Below are positions 1 through 8,694 of a stretch of DNA of 64,000 nucleotides, piece by piece. This stretch comes from Pseudonocardia kunmingensis (lineage in GTDB: Bacteria > Actinomycetota > Actinomycetes > Mycobacteriales > Pseudonocardiaceae). Each line of letters opens with the position of its first letter. Position 1 is the stretch's first letter. The notes under the pieces were generated by a model, which searched no databases, was not told the DNA's origin, and saw only the letters and a program-made list of their open reading frames with translations. Position numbers and translations under genes: made by a program. The stretch lies in contig NZ_VFPA01000010.1 of the NCBI RefSeq assembly GCF_006716445.1, positions 22,704-86,703 of the forward strand, read 5' to 3'.

Positions 1-681
1 TTCCAGCTCTACTCGATCGGGTTCGGCGGGATCCCCGGCCGCCCGCTCGGCGACGGCCCCGACGGCCACTCGCTCTGGCCGAGCTTCGTCAACATCCCCT
101 GCGAGTACCTGGAGTCCTACTACCCGCTGCGGATCGAGAAGTGGGAGACCGTCGCCGACACCGGTGGCGCGGGCCTGCACCGCGGCGGCAACGGCGTCGA
201 CGTCGCGTACGTGTTCGAGGAGCCGGGCACGATCGCGATCCACGACGACCGCTGGCTCACCTACCCGTGGGGCGTCAACGGCGGGGCGCCGGGCACGCGG
301 GGGACCAAGTGGATCGAGCGTGCCGACGGCACGCGGCAGACACTGCCCAGCAAGTGCCACGACGTGCCGGTCGCACCCGGCGACGTCCTGCACTTCGTCA
401 CCTGGGGCGGCGGCGGGTGGGGCGACCCGCTCGAGCGCGACCCCACGCTCGTGGAGCTGGAGGTGCGCCGCGGGCTCGTCACGGCCGAGGGCGCGCGGCG
501 CTACGGCGTGGTCGTCGGGGACGCCGCGGCGACGCAGGCGCTGCGCGCCGAGATGCGCGCGGCCCGGCCCGCGGACCTGCCGGTCTTCGACATGGGCCCG
601 CCCATCGACCAGATCCTCGAACGCTGCGAGGCCGAGACCGGCCTCCCCGCGCCGAAGCGCCCGGTCTGGGCACCCGGGTGA
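1..681 (+). CDS. hyuB: Hydantoinase B/oxoprolinase subunit, C-terminal part
   Basis: The gene runs in from outside the window; only the last 226 residues of a family usually about 550 residues long are present. The visible part reads as the glycine-rich core of the HyuB/5-oxoprolinase family, including GIPGRPLGDGPDGHS and ETVADTGGAGLHRGGNG. In this family HyuA and HyuB together hydrolyse hydantoins, N-methylhydantoin or 5-oxoproline using ATP, in the cytoplasm. The stop overlaps the start of the following amidase by four bases. That pairing suggests N-methylhydantoin to N-carbamoylsarcosine to sarcosine, but the substrate is inferred. HyuA would be expected just upstream. Confidence 0.88.
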   Translation, partial: FQLYSIGFGGIPGRPLGDGPDGHSLWPSFVNIPCEYLESYYPLRIEKWETVADTGGAGLHRGGNGVDVAYVFEEPGTIAIHDDRWLTYPWGVNGGAPGTRGTKWIERADGTRQTLPSKCHDVPVAPGDVLHFVTWGGGGWGDPLERDPTLVELEVRRGLVTAEGARRYGVVVGDAAATQALRAEMRAARPADLPVFDMGPPIDQILERCEAETGLPAPKRPVWAPG

Positions 682-1304
682 CCGGGCCGCACGGCGGCGC
701 GTTCTCCGGGCGCGTCGGATGGGGGACCCGCCCCGCGGTGGTCGTGGTCGATCTCGTGCGCGCCTACACCGAGCCCGACGGCCCGTTCGCCCTGCCCGAT
801 GCCGACCCCGCGGTCGCCGCCACGGCGGCGCTGGTCGACGCCGCCCGCGCCGGCGGGCACCCGGTCGTCTGGACCGTCGTCCGCTACTCCAGCGGCCTGG
901 CCGACGGGGGCTTGTTCGTGCGGAAGGTGCCGGCGCTGGCCGCGTTCGCCGACGGCGCCCCCGGCGGCTGGGGCGAGCTGACGCTGGCGCCGCGGCCGGG
1001 GGAGCCGGTCGTCGCCAAGCAGTACGCGTCGGCGTTCTTCGGCACCTCGCTGGCCGCCACGCTGCACGCGGCCGGCATGGACACCGTCGTGGTCTGCGGC
1101 GTCTCCACGTCCGGGTGCGTCCGCGCCACGGCGACCGACGCGCTCGGCAACGGCCTGCGCCCCCAGGTCGTCCGCGACGCCTGCGCCGATCGCACGGCCG
1201 CGGTGCACGAGGCCAACCTGACCGATCTCGACGCCAAGTACGCCGACGTCGTCGACCTCGACGAGGCGCTCGACCACCTGGGCGGCCCGGCGTCGAAGGC
1301 CTGA
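678..1304 (+). CDS. Isochorismatase-fold amidohydrolase, N-carbamoylsarcosine amidase type
   Basis: This 208-residue protein has the cysteine-hydrolase triad of the isochorismatase/N-carbamoylsarcosine amidase superfamily: Asp25 in VVVVDLVRAY, Lys114 in VAKQYAS and Cys147 in STSGCVRATATDA. The cis-peptide-like GVSTSGCV segment is intact. The GTG start was chosen because GTGA overlaps the HyuB stop, implying translational coupling. Next to an ATP-dependent hydantoinase, the likely reaction is hydrolysis of an N-carbamoyl amino acid to amino acid, CO2 and ammonia. Sequence alone cannot separate N-carbamoylsarcosine from other ureido or amide substrates. Confidence 0.85.
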   Translation: MTGPHGGAFSGRVGWGTRPAVVVVDLVRAYTEPDGPFALPDADPAVAATAALVDAARAGGHPVVWTVVRYSSGLADGGLFVRKVPALAAFADGAPGGWGELTLAPRPGEPVVAKQYASAFFGTSLAATLHAAGMDTVVVCGVSTSGCVRATATDALGNGLRPQVVRDACADRTAAVHEANLTDLDAKYADVVDLDEALDHLGGPASKA

Positions 1305-1326
1305 TCCGGGATCAGTGCCTTCTCGC

Positions 1327-1345
1327 GGCGGCTCGTTCGGCCGCC
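1327..1345. terminator. Possible bidirectional terminator hairpin
   Basis: Between two convergent genes GGCGGC (1327-1332) and GCCGCC (1340-1345) form a perfect 6-bp stem with a 7-nt loop. There is no T tract, as is common in high-GC actinobacteria. The convergent position supports a terminator role; the short stem limits confidence. Confidence 0.35.
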
Positions 1346-1357
1346 AGGCCGTCGAGC

Positions 1358-2122
1358 TCACCAGCAGACGAAGCCGCAGTCGACCATCAGGTCGACGCCG
1401 GTGCAGGCGGACGACGCGCTGGAGGCCAGGAAGACCGCGGGCCCCACGAGCTCCTCCATCTGCACCATCCGGCCCATGGGGGTCTGGTCCTCCCATTCGG
1501 CGCGGGCGCCGGCGACCTCGGGACGCTGCGTCATCGGGGTCAGCGTGTAGCCAGGGCTGATCGAGTTGACCCGGATCCCGCGCTGCGCCCACTCCGCGGC
1601 GAGTGACTTGGTGAGGTGCGCGACGCCGGCCTTCGCGGAGTTGTAGTGCGCCTGGGTGAGCCCGCGGTTGACGATCGAGCCGGACATCGAGGCGAGGTTG
1701 ATGATCGAGCCGCCGCCGTTCGGCAGCATGACCCGGGCCTCGGCCTGCGCGCAGAGGAAAACACCCGTCAGGTTGACCTCGATCATCCGGCGCCAGTCGG
1801 CGGGGTCGAGGTCCTCGGCGGGGGCCTGGTGCGCGATCCCCGCGTTGTTCAGGGCGATGTGCAGCCCGCCCAGCTCCGCGGTGGTGCGGTCGACCGCGGT
1901 GCGGACGGAGTCGGCGTCGGTGACGTCGCCGCCCATGCCGATGGCCCGGCCGCCGAGCGTGCGGAGCTCGGCCGCGGTGCGCTCGGCGGAGTCGCCGTCC
2001 AGGTCGAAGCAGGCGACGGCAGCGCCGGCCCGGGCCCAGCCCACCGCGATGGCGTGTCCGATGCCGCGGCCTGCGCCGGTGACGAAGGCGACCTTGCCGT
2101 CGAGGGAGAACGAGTCGGGCAC
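1358..2122 (-). CDS. SDR family NAD(P)-dependent oxidoreductase
   Basis: A 254-residue classical short-chain dehydrogenase. The cofactor motif VTGAGRGIG lies near residue 14, NNAG is at 92-95, the catalytic Ser is about 145, and Tyr160 and Lys164 form the YxxxK pair. The start is a GTG preceded by GGAAAGGA; no better ATG exists. It is the last gene of the leftward operon with sugar kinases, a hydroxyacid dehydrogenase and a polyol-type transporter. It therefore probably oxidises a polyol or sugar-acid hydroxyl (or reduces the keto form). The exact substrate is not readable from the sequence. Confidence 0.88.
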   Translation of the reverse strand: MPDSFSLDGKVAFVTGAGRGIGHAIAVGWARAGAAVACFDLDGDSAERTAAELRTLGGRAIGMGGDVTDADSVRTAVDRTTAELGGLHIALNNAGIAHQAPAEDLDPADWRRMIEVNLTGVFLCAQAEARVMLPNGGGSIINLASMSGSIVNRGLTQAHYNSAKAGVAHLTKSLAAEWAQRGIRVNSISPGYTLTPMTQRPEVAGARAEWEDQTPMGRMVQMEELVGPAVFLASSASSACTGVDLMVDCGFVCW

Positions 2123-2144
2123 GTGGTGTCCTTTCCGGAGGGGA

Positions 2145-3101
2145 TCAGGCGGGGACGGTGAGCCGGGGCGTGCGCGCGGCGAACCGGTCGAGGGCGGGCC
2201 GATCGGTGATGCCGGCGTCGGAGCCGAGACCGGTGGCGACGACGCTGCCCGCGGCGAGGCCGAGCTCGGCGGCGGCGACGGGGCCCCGGCCTTCGAGCAG
2301 GCCGGTGATGAACCCGGCGCTGAACGCGTCGCCGCATCCGGTGGTGTCGACGACGTCGACGGCGTAGGCGGGCAGCAGCCGCTCGTGCTCGCCGCGCGGG
2401 GTGACGCTGACGCCGTCGGCTCCCATGGTGAGCACGGTGCATCCCACGCCGTGCCCGTGGTACCAGTCGATCGCCTCTCGGCGGTCGTCGGTGCCCGCCA
2501 CGAAGCAGGCGTCCTCGAGGTTGGGCAGCAGGAAGTCCACATGGGGGAGGCAGGCGGCGAGCTGGGCCGGGAAGGCCGGGTCCTTCGTCGGGATGAAGTC
2601 CATGACGACGGTGAGCCCGGCGTCCTTCGCCCGGCGCAGCACGTGGACGGTGGGCTCGCCGTCGAGGCCGGGGAGCAGGCCGGTCCCGCCCATGTGCAGG
2701 ATCCTCGCCCGTTCCACGGTGGGCCACGGGATCAGCGCGGGGGTCAACGCGGCGCTCGCACCGATCACGTGCAGCGGCGGGCGGCCACCGTCGGGCCTGA
2801 TCGGCAGGATCGTCGCCGAGGTCTGCAGCCCGTCGACGTCGGTGAGCCCGGAGCAGTCGATGCCCTCGGCGGTCATCCGGGATCGGAGGAACTCGCCCAT
2901 AGGATCGCGGCCGAGCGCACCGACGGTGGCCGTGCGCACCCCGAGCCGGGCGAGGTCGACCGCGGTCGCCGCGGCGGTGCCGGCCACCGTCATCGTGATC
3001 TCCTCCAGCAGCTCCACCTCCTGACCAGGGGGGATCCGGGTGACCGGCCTGCCGAGCACGTCGAGGATGTGCAGGCCGAGCGTGACGACGGCGGGGGTCA
3101 C
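2145..3101 (-). CDS. PfkB-family carbohydrate kinase
   Basis: This 318-residue protein is a ribokinase/PfkB-type sugar kinase. It carries the C-terminal signature DTTGCGDAF (residues 252-260), with Asp258 as expected catalytic base, and an N-terminal substrate region rich in Gly and Ala (TVAGTAAATAVDLARLG). The GTG start overlaps the stop of the dehydrogenase upstream (GTGA). It presumably phosphorylates a sugar or keto-sugar acid with ATP, possibly in a KDG-kinase-like role after the hydroxyacid step. A second kinase of a different fold (FGGY) lies in the same operon, so the two probably act on different intermediates. Confidence 0.88.
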   Translation of the reverse strand: MTPAVVTLGLHILDVLGRPVTRIPPGQEVELLEEITMTVAGTAAATAVDLARLGVRTATVGALGRDPMGEFLRSRMTAEGIDCSGLTDVDGLQTSATILPIRPDGGRPPLHVIGASAALTPALIPWPTVERARILHMGGTGLLPGLDGEPTVHVLRRAKDAGLTVVMDFIPTKDPAFPAQLAACLPHVDFLLPNLEDACFVAGTDDRREAIDWYHGHGVGCTVLTMGADGVSVTPRGEHERLLPAYAVDVVDTTGCGDAFSAGFITGLLEGRGPVAAAELGLAAGSVVATGLGSDAGITDRPALDRFAARTPRLTVPA

Positions 3102-4108
3102 GACTGCGCGGTCTCGTCGAGCACGGCGGGGTTCGCGACGGCGGCGGGCCGCTGTCCGGCGGCCCATGCGCGCAGGCCGCGTTCGGCGATGCGGGAGTGT
3201 TCGGTGACGACGTCGTCGGACGCCCCGCCGATGTGCGGGGTCACGGTGACGTTGTCCAGGGCGAGTAGCGGGTGGCCCGGGTCGATCGGCTCGGTCCAGA
3301 ACACGTCGAGGCCCGCGCCCGCGATGCGCCCGTCGGCGAGCGCGTGGACGAGGGCGTCCTCCTCGACGACGGCGGCGCGCCCGGCGTTGACGAGGTAGGC
3401 GTCCTCGCGCATGAGGCGCAGCTCCCGGTCGCCGATGAGCCCGATCGTGCTCTCGGCGAGCGGGACGTGCACGCTCACGACGTCGGAGCGCGAGAGCACC
3501 TCGTCGAGCTCGGTGATCTCGGCCTCGTCGCCGAACTCGTCTGCGGGGAGGAAGGGGTCGTACACGAGCACCGTCATGCCGAAGGCGCGGGCGCGGCGCA
3601 GCACCCGCCGCCCGATCGCCCCGCCGCCGAGGATGCCCAGCGTCCGGCCGGCCAGGCCGATCCCGCGGAAGCGCTGGTACGGCTCGAAGACGTCGTCGGC
3701 CGACCACGCGCCGCTGCGCAGCCAGCGCTCGGCGCGTCCGGTGTGGCGCACGGTCATCAGCAGGAGGGTGAAGGCGAGGTCGGCGGTCACGTCGGCGTTG
3801 CGCGCGGGCGTCGTGAGCACCGCGATGCCACGGGCCGTGCAGGCGGCGACGTCGACGTTGACCGGGTTGGCGCGGCACGAGACGACCACGCGCAGGTTCG
3901 GCGCCTTGTCCAGCGTCGCCGCGTCGACCACGTCGATCTCGCACACCAGTGCCGCGGCCCGGGCGAGCTGCGCGTCGAGGCCCCGGTCGGCGAGCGACCC
4001 GCCGGCCGGCGACGGTGTGACGGTCCGGACGTCGAACAGGTCGCCGAGGCCTGCTGCCTGCTCGGCGTCGAACGGGGCGGTGATGAGCAGTGTCGGCCGT
4101 TCTGTCAC
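3098..4108 (-). CDS. D-2-hydroxyacid dehydrogenase (NAD-dependent)
   Basis: A 336-residue member of the D-isomer-specific 2-hydroxyacid dehydrogenase family (PGDH, glyoxylate reductase and relatives). The Rossmann motif is LGILGGGAIGRR (Gly161-Gly166). The catalytic set is Arg244 in VNAGRAA, Glu273 in WTEP and His292 in TPHIGGAS. There is no ACT domain, so it is unlikely to be a regulated serine-pathway enzyme. It starts on GTG overlapping the kinase stop by four bases. In this operon it likely interconverts a 2-keto acid and a D-2-hydroxy acid generated by the aldolase. Confidence 0.9.
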   Translation of the reverse strand: MTERPTLLITAPFDAEQAAGLGDLFDVRTVTPSPAGGSLADRGLDAQLARAAALVCEIDVVDAATLDKAPNLRVVVSCRANPVNVDVAACTARGIAVLTTPARNADVTADLAFTLLLMTVRHTGRAERWLRSGAWSADDVFEPYQRFRGIGLAGRTLGILGGGAIGRRVLRRARAFGMTVLVYDPFLPADEFGDEAEITELDEVLSRSDVVSVHVPLAESTIGLIGDRELRLMREDAYLVNAGRAAVVEEDALVHALADGRIAGAGLDVFWTEPIDPGHPLLALDNVTVTPHIGGASDDVVTEHSRIAERGLRAWAAGQRPAAVANPAVLDETAQS

Positions 4109-5640
4109 GTGGTCTCCAGGATCGGGAGGTGGTCGCGGGACGCCGTCTGCAGCGCCCGGAGATCGGGCCACCGGCCGCGCACGGCGTCGCGCAGCGCGGT
4201 GAACGTCGCTGCCTGCCGGTCGTGGAGCGCGCGCACGGCGGGGTCGGGCTCGATGGTTTCGGTCGAGTCGTCGAACATCCGCAGCGCCGACTCCAGGTCG
4301 GGGGCGCGGCCCGCGGCGACCACCGCGACGGCGCAGGCGCCCCGGGCGCCCGGCTCCTCCGCGGTGGAGCGCACGACCCGCCGCCTGGTGACGTCGGCGA
4401 CGATGCGGCACACGACGGGCGAGACGGCCGCGCCGCCGCACAGCCGCACGACGGCGCCGATCCCGAGGACGTCCATGCACTCCCGCAGGGAGAGCGCGAC
4501 GCCCTCGTAGACCGCGCGCAGCAGTTCCGCGCGGGTCGTCTGCACGTTCAGGCCGAGCCACCCCGCGGAGGCGGTGTCGTCGACGAACGGGGCGCGCTCG
4601 CCGCTGACCGCGGCGTAGGGGAGGTAGAGCACACCGCCCGCGCCCGGGCCCGCCTGCCGGACCAGCTCCTCCACCGCCGCCCAGTCGGCGTCCGCACAGC
4701 CGGTGACCTCCCGCGCCCAGTCCAGGTTGGGGGTGCCGTTCATCGGCGCCAGGCACTCGATGACCGTCGTGCCCTCGCCGAGGGCGAGCGTGATCGCCGG
4801 GACCGAGGCGTCCAGGGTCACCCGCTCCTGCACGACGCCCGCGAAGGCCGTCGTCCCGATGATCGCGTAGGCGTCGCCGGGCCGGACCGCGCCCAACCCG
4901 ACCCCGCCGGCGGGGGTGTCCACCAGGCCGGTGGCGACCGGCGTGCCCTGCTCCAGCCCCAGCTCGCGGGCCGCGTCGGCGCTCACCCGCCCCGCCACGG
5001 CGGTCGGCGGGAGGACCGGCGGGAGCAGCCTGCGGAACCGGTCGTGCCCGAGCGCGCCGATCAGCTCGTCGGAGTAGCGGCCCGTGCGGACGTCGAGGTA
5101 CGTGCGCGAGGCCTCTGACGCGTCGGTGGCGATCGCACCGGTGAGTCGGTAGCGGATCCAGTCCTTGCAGTTGAGGTGGGTCACCGCGCGAGCGAGCAGG
5201 GCGGGATCGCGTGCCTCGAGCTCCTCGAGCAGCACCGGGAGGGCCCCGGCGAACAGGGCCGACCCGGTCGTGGCCCGCACGAGTGCACCCCGCCCGTCGG
5301 CCTCCCAGTCCGCCACCCGGCGCGCGGCGCGGCCGTCGAGCCAGGTCGCGGCCTGGCCGGCGGGCCTGCCGTCCGCGCCGACCAGCCAGGCACCGTCGCC
5401 CTGACCCGTGACGGAGACGCCGGCGACGTGCACCGGCCCGGCCTCCAGCAGCGCGGCGCGGACGGTCTCGGCGACCGCGCGCCAGATCTCTTCCATGTCC
5501 TGCTCGGCCGTCCGTGCCGCCGGGCGGCGGACGCGGACGGTGGCCCGCGCCCGGCCGAGCGTGTGGCCCCCGGTCGTCAGCACCAGCGCCTTGACGGCCG
5601 TGGTGCCGGCGTCGATGCCGAGCACGACCGGCCCCGTCAC
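4105..5640 (-). CDS. FGGY-family carbohydrate kinase (xylulokinase-like)
   Basis: A 511-residue kinase of full FGGY length. The N-terminal ATPase-fold motif GIDAGTTAVKALV opens the protein. A central GLVDTPAGGVG carries the expected catalytic Asp, IGTTAFAG is the phosphate loop, and RLCGGAAVSP is the C-terminal FGGY-type segment. It should phosphorylate a pentulose, pentitol or related polyol after uptake. The GTG start overlaps the transporter stop by four bases. Co-occurrence with a pentitol-type transporter and a class II aldolase fits a ketose-1- or 5-phosphate route. Confidence 0.9.
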   Translation of the reverse strand: MTGPVVLGIDAGTTAVKALVLTTGGHTLGRARATVRVRRPAARTAEQDMEEIWRAVAETVRAALLEAGPVHVAGVSVTGQGDGAWLVGADGRPAGQAATWLDGRAARRVADWEADGRGALVRATTGSALFAGALPVLLEELEARDPALLARAVTHLNCKDWIRYRLTGAIATDASEASRTYLDVRTGRYSDELIGALGHDRFRRLLPPVLPPTAVAGRVSADAARELGLEQGTPVATGLVDTPAGGVGLGAVRPGDAYAIIGTTAFAGVVQERVTLDASVPAITLALGEGTTVIECLAPMNGTPNLDWAREVTGCADADWAAVEELVRQAGPGAGGVLYLPYAAVSGERAPFVDDTASAGWLGLNVQTTRAELLRAVYEGVALSLRECMDVLGIGAVVRLCGGAAVSPVVCRIVADVTRRRVVRSTAEEPGARGACAVAVVAAGRAPDLESALRMFDDSTETIEPDPAVRALHDRQAATFTALRDAVRGRWPDLRALQTASRDHLPILETT

Positions 5641-6902
5641 GATGTGGTCACCTCGACGCCGGGCTGCCTGAGCCCGTAGGTGAGGAAGAAGCCGACGACG
5701 TAGAGGCCGGCGAGGATCCACACGACCGGGGCGATGCCGAGGGGGCCGACCAGCCCGGCCAGCAGCGGGCCGCCGAAGTTGCTGAGACCTGCGCCGAGGT
5801 TGAGGACGGCGACCGCGGAGGCCTTGTGCCGGGGCGCCAGCAACGGCACGACCGCGGAGAGCGGGACGTACATGCCCAGCGCCAGGCCGTAGACGATGCC
5901 GATGGCCATCACGACGGCGAAGTTCGGTCCGATGGCCTCGGGTACGTAGTACAGCGCGAGCACGGACACCGCCGTCCCGATCCCGCCGCCCCACGCGATG
6001 ACGTTGATGCGGCCGACGCGGTCGGAGGCGTACCCGGCGAGCAGGTTCGCGGCGACGTTCGCCGCCAGCATCGTGCCCCAGATGGCCTGCCACTGCGGGA
6101 GGGAGAAGCCGATGACGTTGACCATGTGGACGCTGAGGAAGACCGCGAAGGCGTAGAACGAGATCGTGTTGATCAGGCGCACCATGCCGCCGATGCCCAC
6201 GCGCGGCACGTCCTTGATGATCGTGACGCCCTGCACGAGCCCGGATACGGTGTCCTTGACGGTGATGCCACTGCGCCCGCCGCGCGAGGTGACCAGGGTG
6301 GCGATGATCAGGGCGCCCGCGGCGACGAAGGCGATGGTCAGCCAGAGCGTCACCAGCTCGCCCACGAGGGGGATGACGAGCCCGGCGAAGTAGGCGCTGA
6401 TCACCCCGAGCCCCATGGCGTTGGCGAACCAGTACCAGCCGACGGCCTTGCCCATGACCTCGTCGGGAGTGTCCATGGTGACCCACACCAGGAACCCGTA
6501 GGCGAAGAAGGGATAGCCGACGGCGCGCACCGCGAAGGCCGTGATCATCAAGGTGTAGCTGTGCTGCATGACCCCGACCAGGAAGGCGACCTCGAGCACC
6601 ACCCACAGCGCGGCGCCGATGAGCATCACCCGTCGAGGCCCCCACGCTTCTGCGAGTGCCCCGGCCAGCCATGCCGAGACCGCGACGACGACGCCGTATG
6701 CGCTGAACAACGCGGCGATACTGGCCGCGGAGAAGCCGAGCTCGTCGAGGTAGGGAGCGAGGAAGCCCTGCTCGATGCCGTCGCCGACCATGAACAAGGT
6801 CAGGCCGACGTAGCCCCAGGCCAGTGGCCGGGCGATGCCCTGACTGTCGAGGAACCGCCCCAATCGGCCGGTCCGGGGCGTCGCGTTGACACCGGAGTTC
6901 AT
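5637..6902 (-). CDS. MFS transporter, polyol/pentitol type
   Basis: A 421-residue twelve-helix major facilitator protein. It resembles the RbtT/CsbX-type polyol permeases in the SQGIARPLAWGYVGLTLFMV opening and the VGDGIEQGF segment after it. Loop motifs such as GPRRVML and SDRVGRI mark the repeated halves. I prefer the ATG at 6902 over one six codons upstream because AGGAGG sits just ahead of it. It is the first gene of the leftward operon and faces the SorC gene across the operator region. It probably imports the sugar or polyol that the kinases, dehydrogenases and aldolase consume. Confidence 0.88.
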   Translation of the reverse strand: MNSGVNATPRTGRLGRFLDSQGIARPLAWGYVGLTLFMVGDGIEQGFLAPYLDELGFSAASIAALFSAYGVVVAVSAWLAGALAEAWGPRRVMLIGAALWVVLEVAFLVGVMQHSYTLMITAFAVRAVGYPFFAYGFLVWVTMDTPDEVMGKAVGWYWFANAMGLGVISAYFAGLVIPLVGELVTLWLTIAFVAAGALIIATLVTSRGGRSGITVKDTVSGLVQGVTIIKDVPRVGIGGMVRLINTISFYAFAVFLSVHMVNVIGFSLPQWQAIWGTMLAANVAANLLAGYASDRVGRINVIAWGGGIGTAVSVLALYYVPEAIGPNFAVVMAIGIVYGLALGMYVPLSAVVPLLAPRHKASAVAVLNLGAGLSNFGGPLLAGLVGPLGIAPVVWILAGLYVVGFFLTYGLRQPGVEVTTS

Positions 6903-6921
6903 CCGCTCCTCCTCGAGCAAC

Positions 6922-6945
6922 TGAACATTGGTTCACTGAGTGAAC
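6922..6945. promoter_or_regulatory. Likely SorC-family operator in the divergent intergenic region
   Basis: GTTCACTGAGTGAAC (6931-6945) is a perfect 15-bp palindrome with a single central base. A further TGAAC at 6922-6926 pairs with the same GTTCA. The three half-sites lie about one helical turn apart, 20-43 bases ahead of the transporter start. Members of the SorC/DeoR family bind such TTCA/TGAA palindromes, so autoregulation plus control of the leftward operon is the natural reading. Confidence 0.65.
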
Positions 6946-7047
6946 ACTTGCGCGCCCACTGTGCGGCCGGTTCTGGTGCGTGTCAACCCGTCCTGTCCCT
7001 TGACCTCGGCTGACCCATCCGGCACCGTGGCGAACGGAGGTTCATCG

Positions 7048-8007
7048 GTGAGAACAAATGAGCAGCACCGCGCGCAGGTGGGCAAGATTGCCCGCCTGTA
7101 CTACGAGCACGGCCTCACGCACGCTGAGATCGCCGAGCTCCAGGGCCTGTCCCGGGTCAAGGTGACCCGGCTGCTCGCCGACGCGCGCCGGCTCGGCATC
7201 GTCGAGATCCGGGTCCACAGCGACGAGCCGCCCTTCGCCGAGATCGAGGCGGCGCTCGTGCAGCGCTACGACCTCCAGCGCGCCTGGGTCGCGCCCGACT
7301 TCGGGTCCGACCTCGAGCGGTCCACGAACTCGCTCGGTCTCGTCGGCGCCGCGTGCCTCACCGAGCTGGTGCCGCCCGCGCAGCGCGTGGCGGTGGGCCT
7401 CTCCGCGTCGGTCGCGGCGTCGGTCGCGCACCTGCGTGACACGCCGGCTGCCGACGTGGAGGTCGTGCCCGTCGCAGGGAGCCGGGCGGGACGGTCGTCG
7501 GTGTCGAACCCCGGGCAGCTGGCTCTGGGCCTGGCGCAGGCGTTCGACGGCACGGCCTTCTCCCTGCCCGCGCCCCTGCTGGCGTCGACCGCGGAAGCCG
7601 CCGAGATCATGCGCCGCGACGACGGCGTGCGCGCGATGCTGGAGCGCGCCGCCGCGGCCGACCTGCTCGTCGTCGGCATCGGCAGCGTGCACCGGGCCTC
7701 CGAGGCGCTGCTCAAGTCGGTGACGCACGCGGAGTTCGCGGCGCTGCGCCGGGCCGGTGCGGTGGGGGACGTCTCCGCCCGGTTCTTCGACCCGGCGGGC
7801 GACCCCGTGCCGAGCGGCGTCGACGACCGCGTCATCGGGCTCGACCTGCCCGCGCTGCGCGCCATCCCGACGCGGGTGGGCATCGCGGGCGGCCCGGACA
7901 AGCACGCCGCGCTGCGCACCGCGCTCTCGACCGGGCTGATCAACGTCCTCGTCACCGACAGCGGGAGCGCCGCGGCCGTACTGGGGCTCGACGCCCGCTC
8001 GGCCTGA
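7048..8007 (+). CDS. SorC/DeoR-family sugar-sensing transcriptional regulator
   Basis: A 319-residue regulator. An N-terminal HTH (ARLYYEHGLTHAEIAELQGL, then SRVKVTRLL) is followed by the SorC sugar-phosphate-binding domain, with VGIGSVHRAS and a C-terminal RVGIAGGPDKHAALRTAL segment. In this family the domain senses a phosphorylated sugar. The GTG at 7048 is chosen because ACGGAGG lies seven bases upstream; longer in-frame starts lack a ribosome site. It stands between the divergent transporter/kinase operon and the aldolase gene and most likely controls both through the palindromes at 6922-6945. Confidence 0.9.
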   Translation: MRTNEQHRAQVGKIARLYYEHGLTHAEIAELQGLSRVKVTRLLADARRLGIVEIRVHSDEPPFAEIEAALVQRYDLQRAWVAPDFGSDLERSTNSLGLVGAACLTELVPPAQRVAVGLSASVAASVAHLRDTPAADVEVVPVAGSRAGRSSVSNPGQLALGLAQAFDGTAFSLPAPLLASTAEAAEIMRRDDGVRAMLERAAAADLLVVGIGSVHRASEALLKSVTHAEFAALRRAGAVGDVSARFFDPAGDPVPSGVDDRVIGLDLPALRAIPTRVGIAGGPDKHAALRTALSTGLINVLVTDSGSAAAVLGLDARSA

Positions 8008-8046
8008 CGTCGGCGAGCCTCCCCACACCGAACAGAAGGAGTCGAC

Positions 8047-8682
8047 ATGAAACCTGCAGTCACCCGTGAGGATCTCGTCCAGCAGCTCGCCGAGGTCGGA
8101 CGCCTCGCGGTGGAGCGCGGACTCGTCCTGGCCAGCGGCGGCAACCTCTCCGCGCGGTTGCCCGGCGAGGAGCAGTTCGTCGTCACGGGGGCGGGCACGT
8201 GGCTGGACCGGCTCGGTCCCGACGACTTCTCCGTGATGGACCTGGGCGGCGAGGTGATCGGTGGCGCTCCGCGGCCGTCGAGCGAGTGGAAGCTGCACCA
8301 GCGCACGTACCAGGAACGTCCCGACGTCAACTGCGTGATCCACCTGCACCCGCAGCACACCGTCCTGCTCGACGCGATGGGCCACCAGGTCCGGCTCATC
8401 ACGCTGGACCACGCCTACTACGTGCGGTCCGTGGGCACCGTGCCCTACAACCCCAACGGCTCCGACGCCCTCGCCGACACCACGGCCGAGCAGGCGAAGG
8501 TGCACGACTGCGTCATCCAGTCCTTCCACGGCTGCTCGGCGCACGCCGAGGACGTCGGCATGGCCTTCCGGCGGATCATGAACCTCGAGGAGGCCGCGAC
8601 CGCCACCTACCGCGCGCTCGTGGTCGGGGACAAGGACACCGTGTTCCCGCCGGAGAGCTTCGCGGCGCTGCACCACGCCTGA
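8047..8682 (+). CDS. Class II aldolase/adducin family protein (fuculose-phosphate aldolase-like)
   Basis: This 211-residue protein matches zinc-dependent class II aldolases acting on L-fuculose-1-P, L-ribulose-5-P and similar substrates. GGNLSAR (31-37) and the following TGAG form the phosphate site, Glu80 is the probable general acid/base, and His99, His101 and His161 are the expected metal ligands. AAGGAG precedes the ATG. Retro-aldol cleavage of a phosphorylated ketose or sugar acid would give DHAP or a similar triose plus an aldehyde. The aldehyde or keto acid could then be handled by the SDR or hydroxyacid dehydrogenase. Confidence 0.88.
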   Translation: MKPAVTREDLVQQLAEVGRLAVERGLVLASGGNLSARLPGEEQFVVTGAGTWLDRLGPDDFSVMDLGGEVIGGAPRPSSEWKLHQRTYQERPDVNCVIHLHPQHTVLLDAMGHQVRLITLDHAYYVRSVGTVPYNPNGSDALADTTAEQAKVHDCVIQSFHGCSAHAEDVGMAFRRIMNLEEAATATYRALVVGDKDTVFPPESFAALHHA

Positions 8683-8694
8683 CCGGCGACCGGG

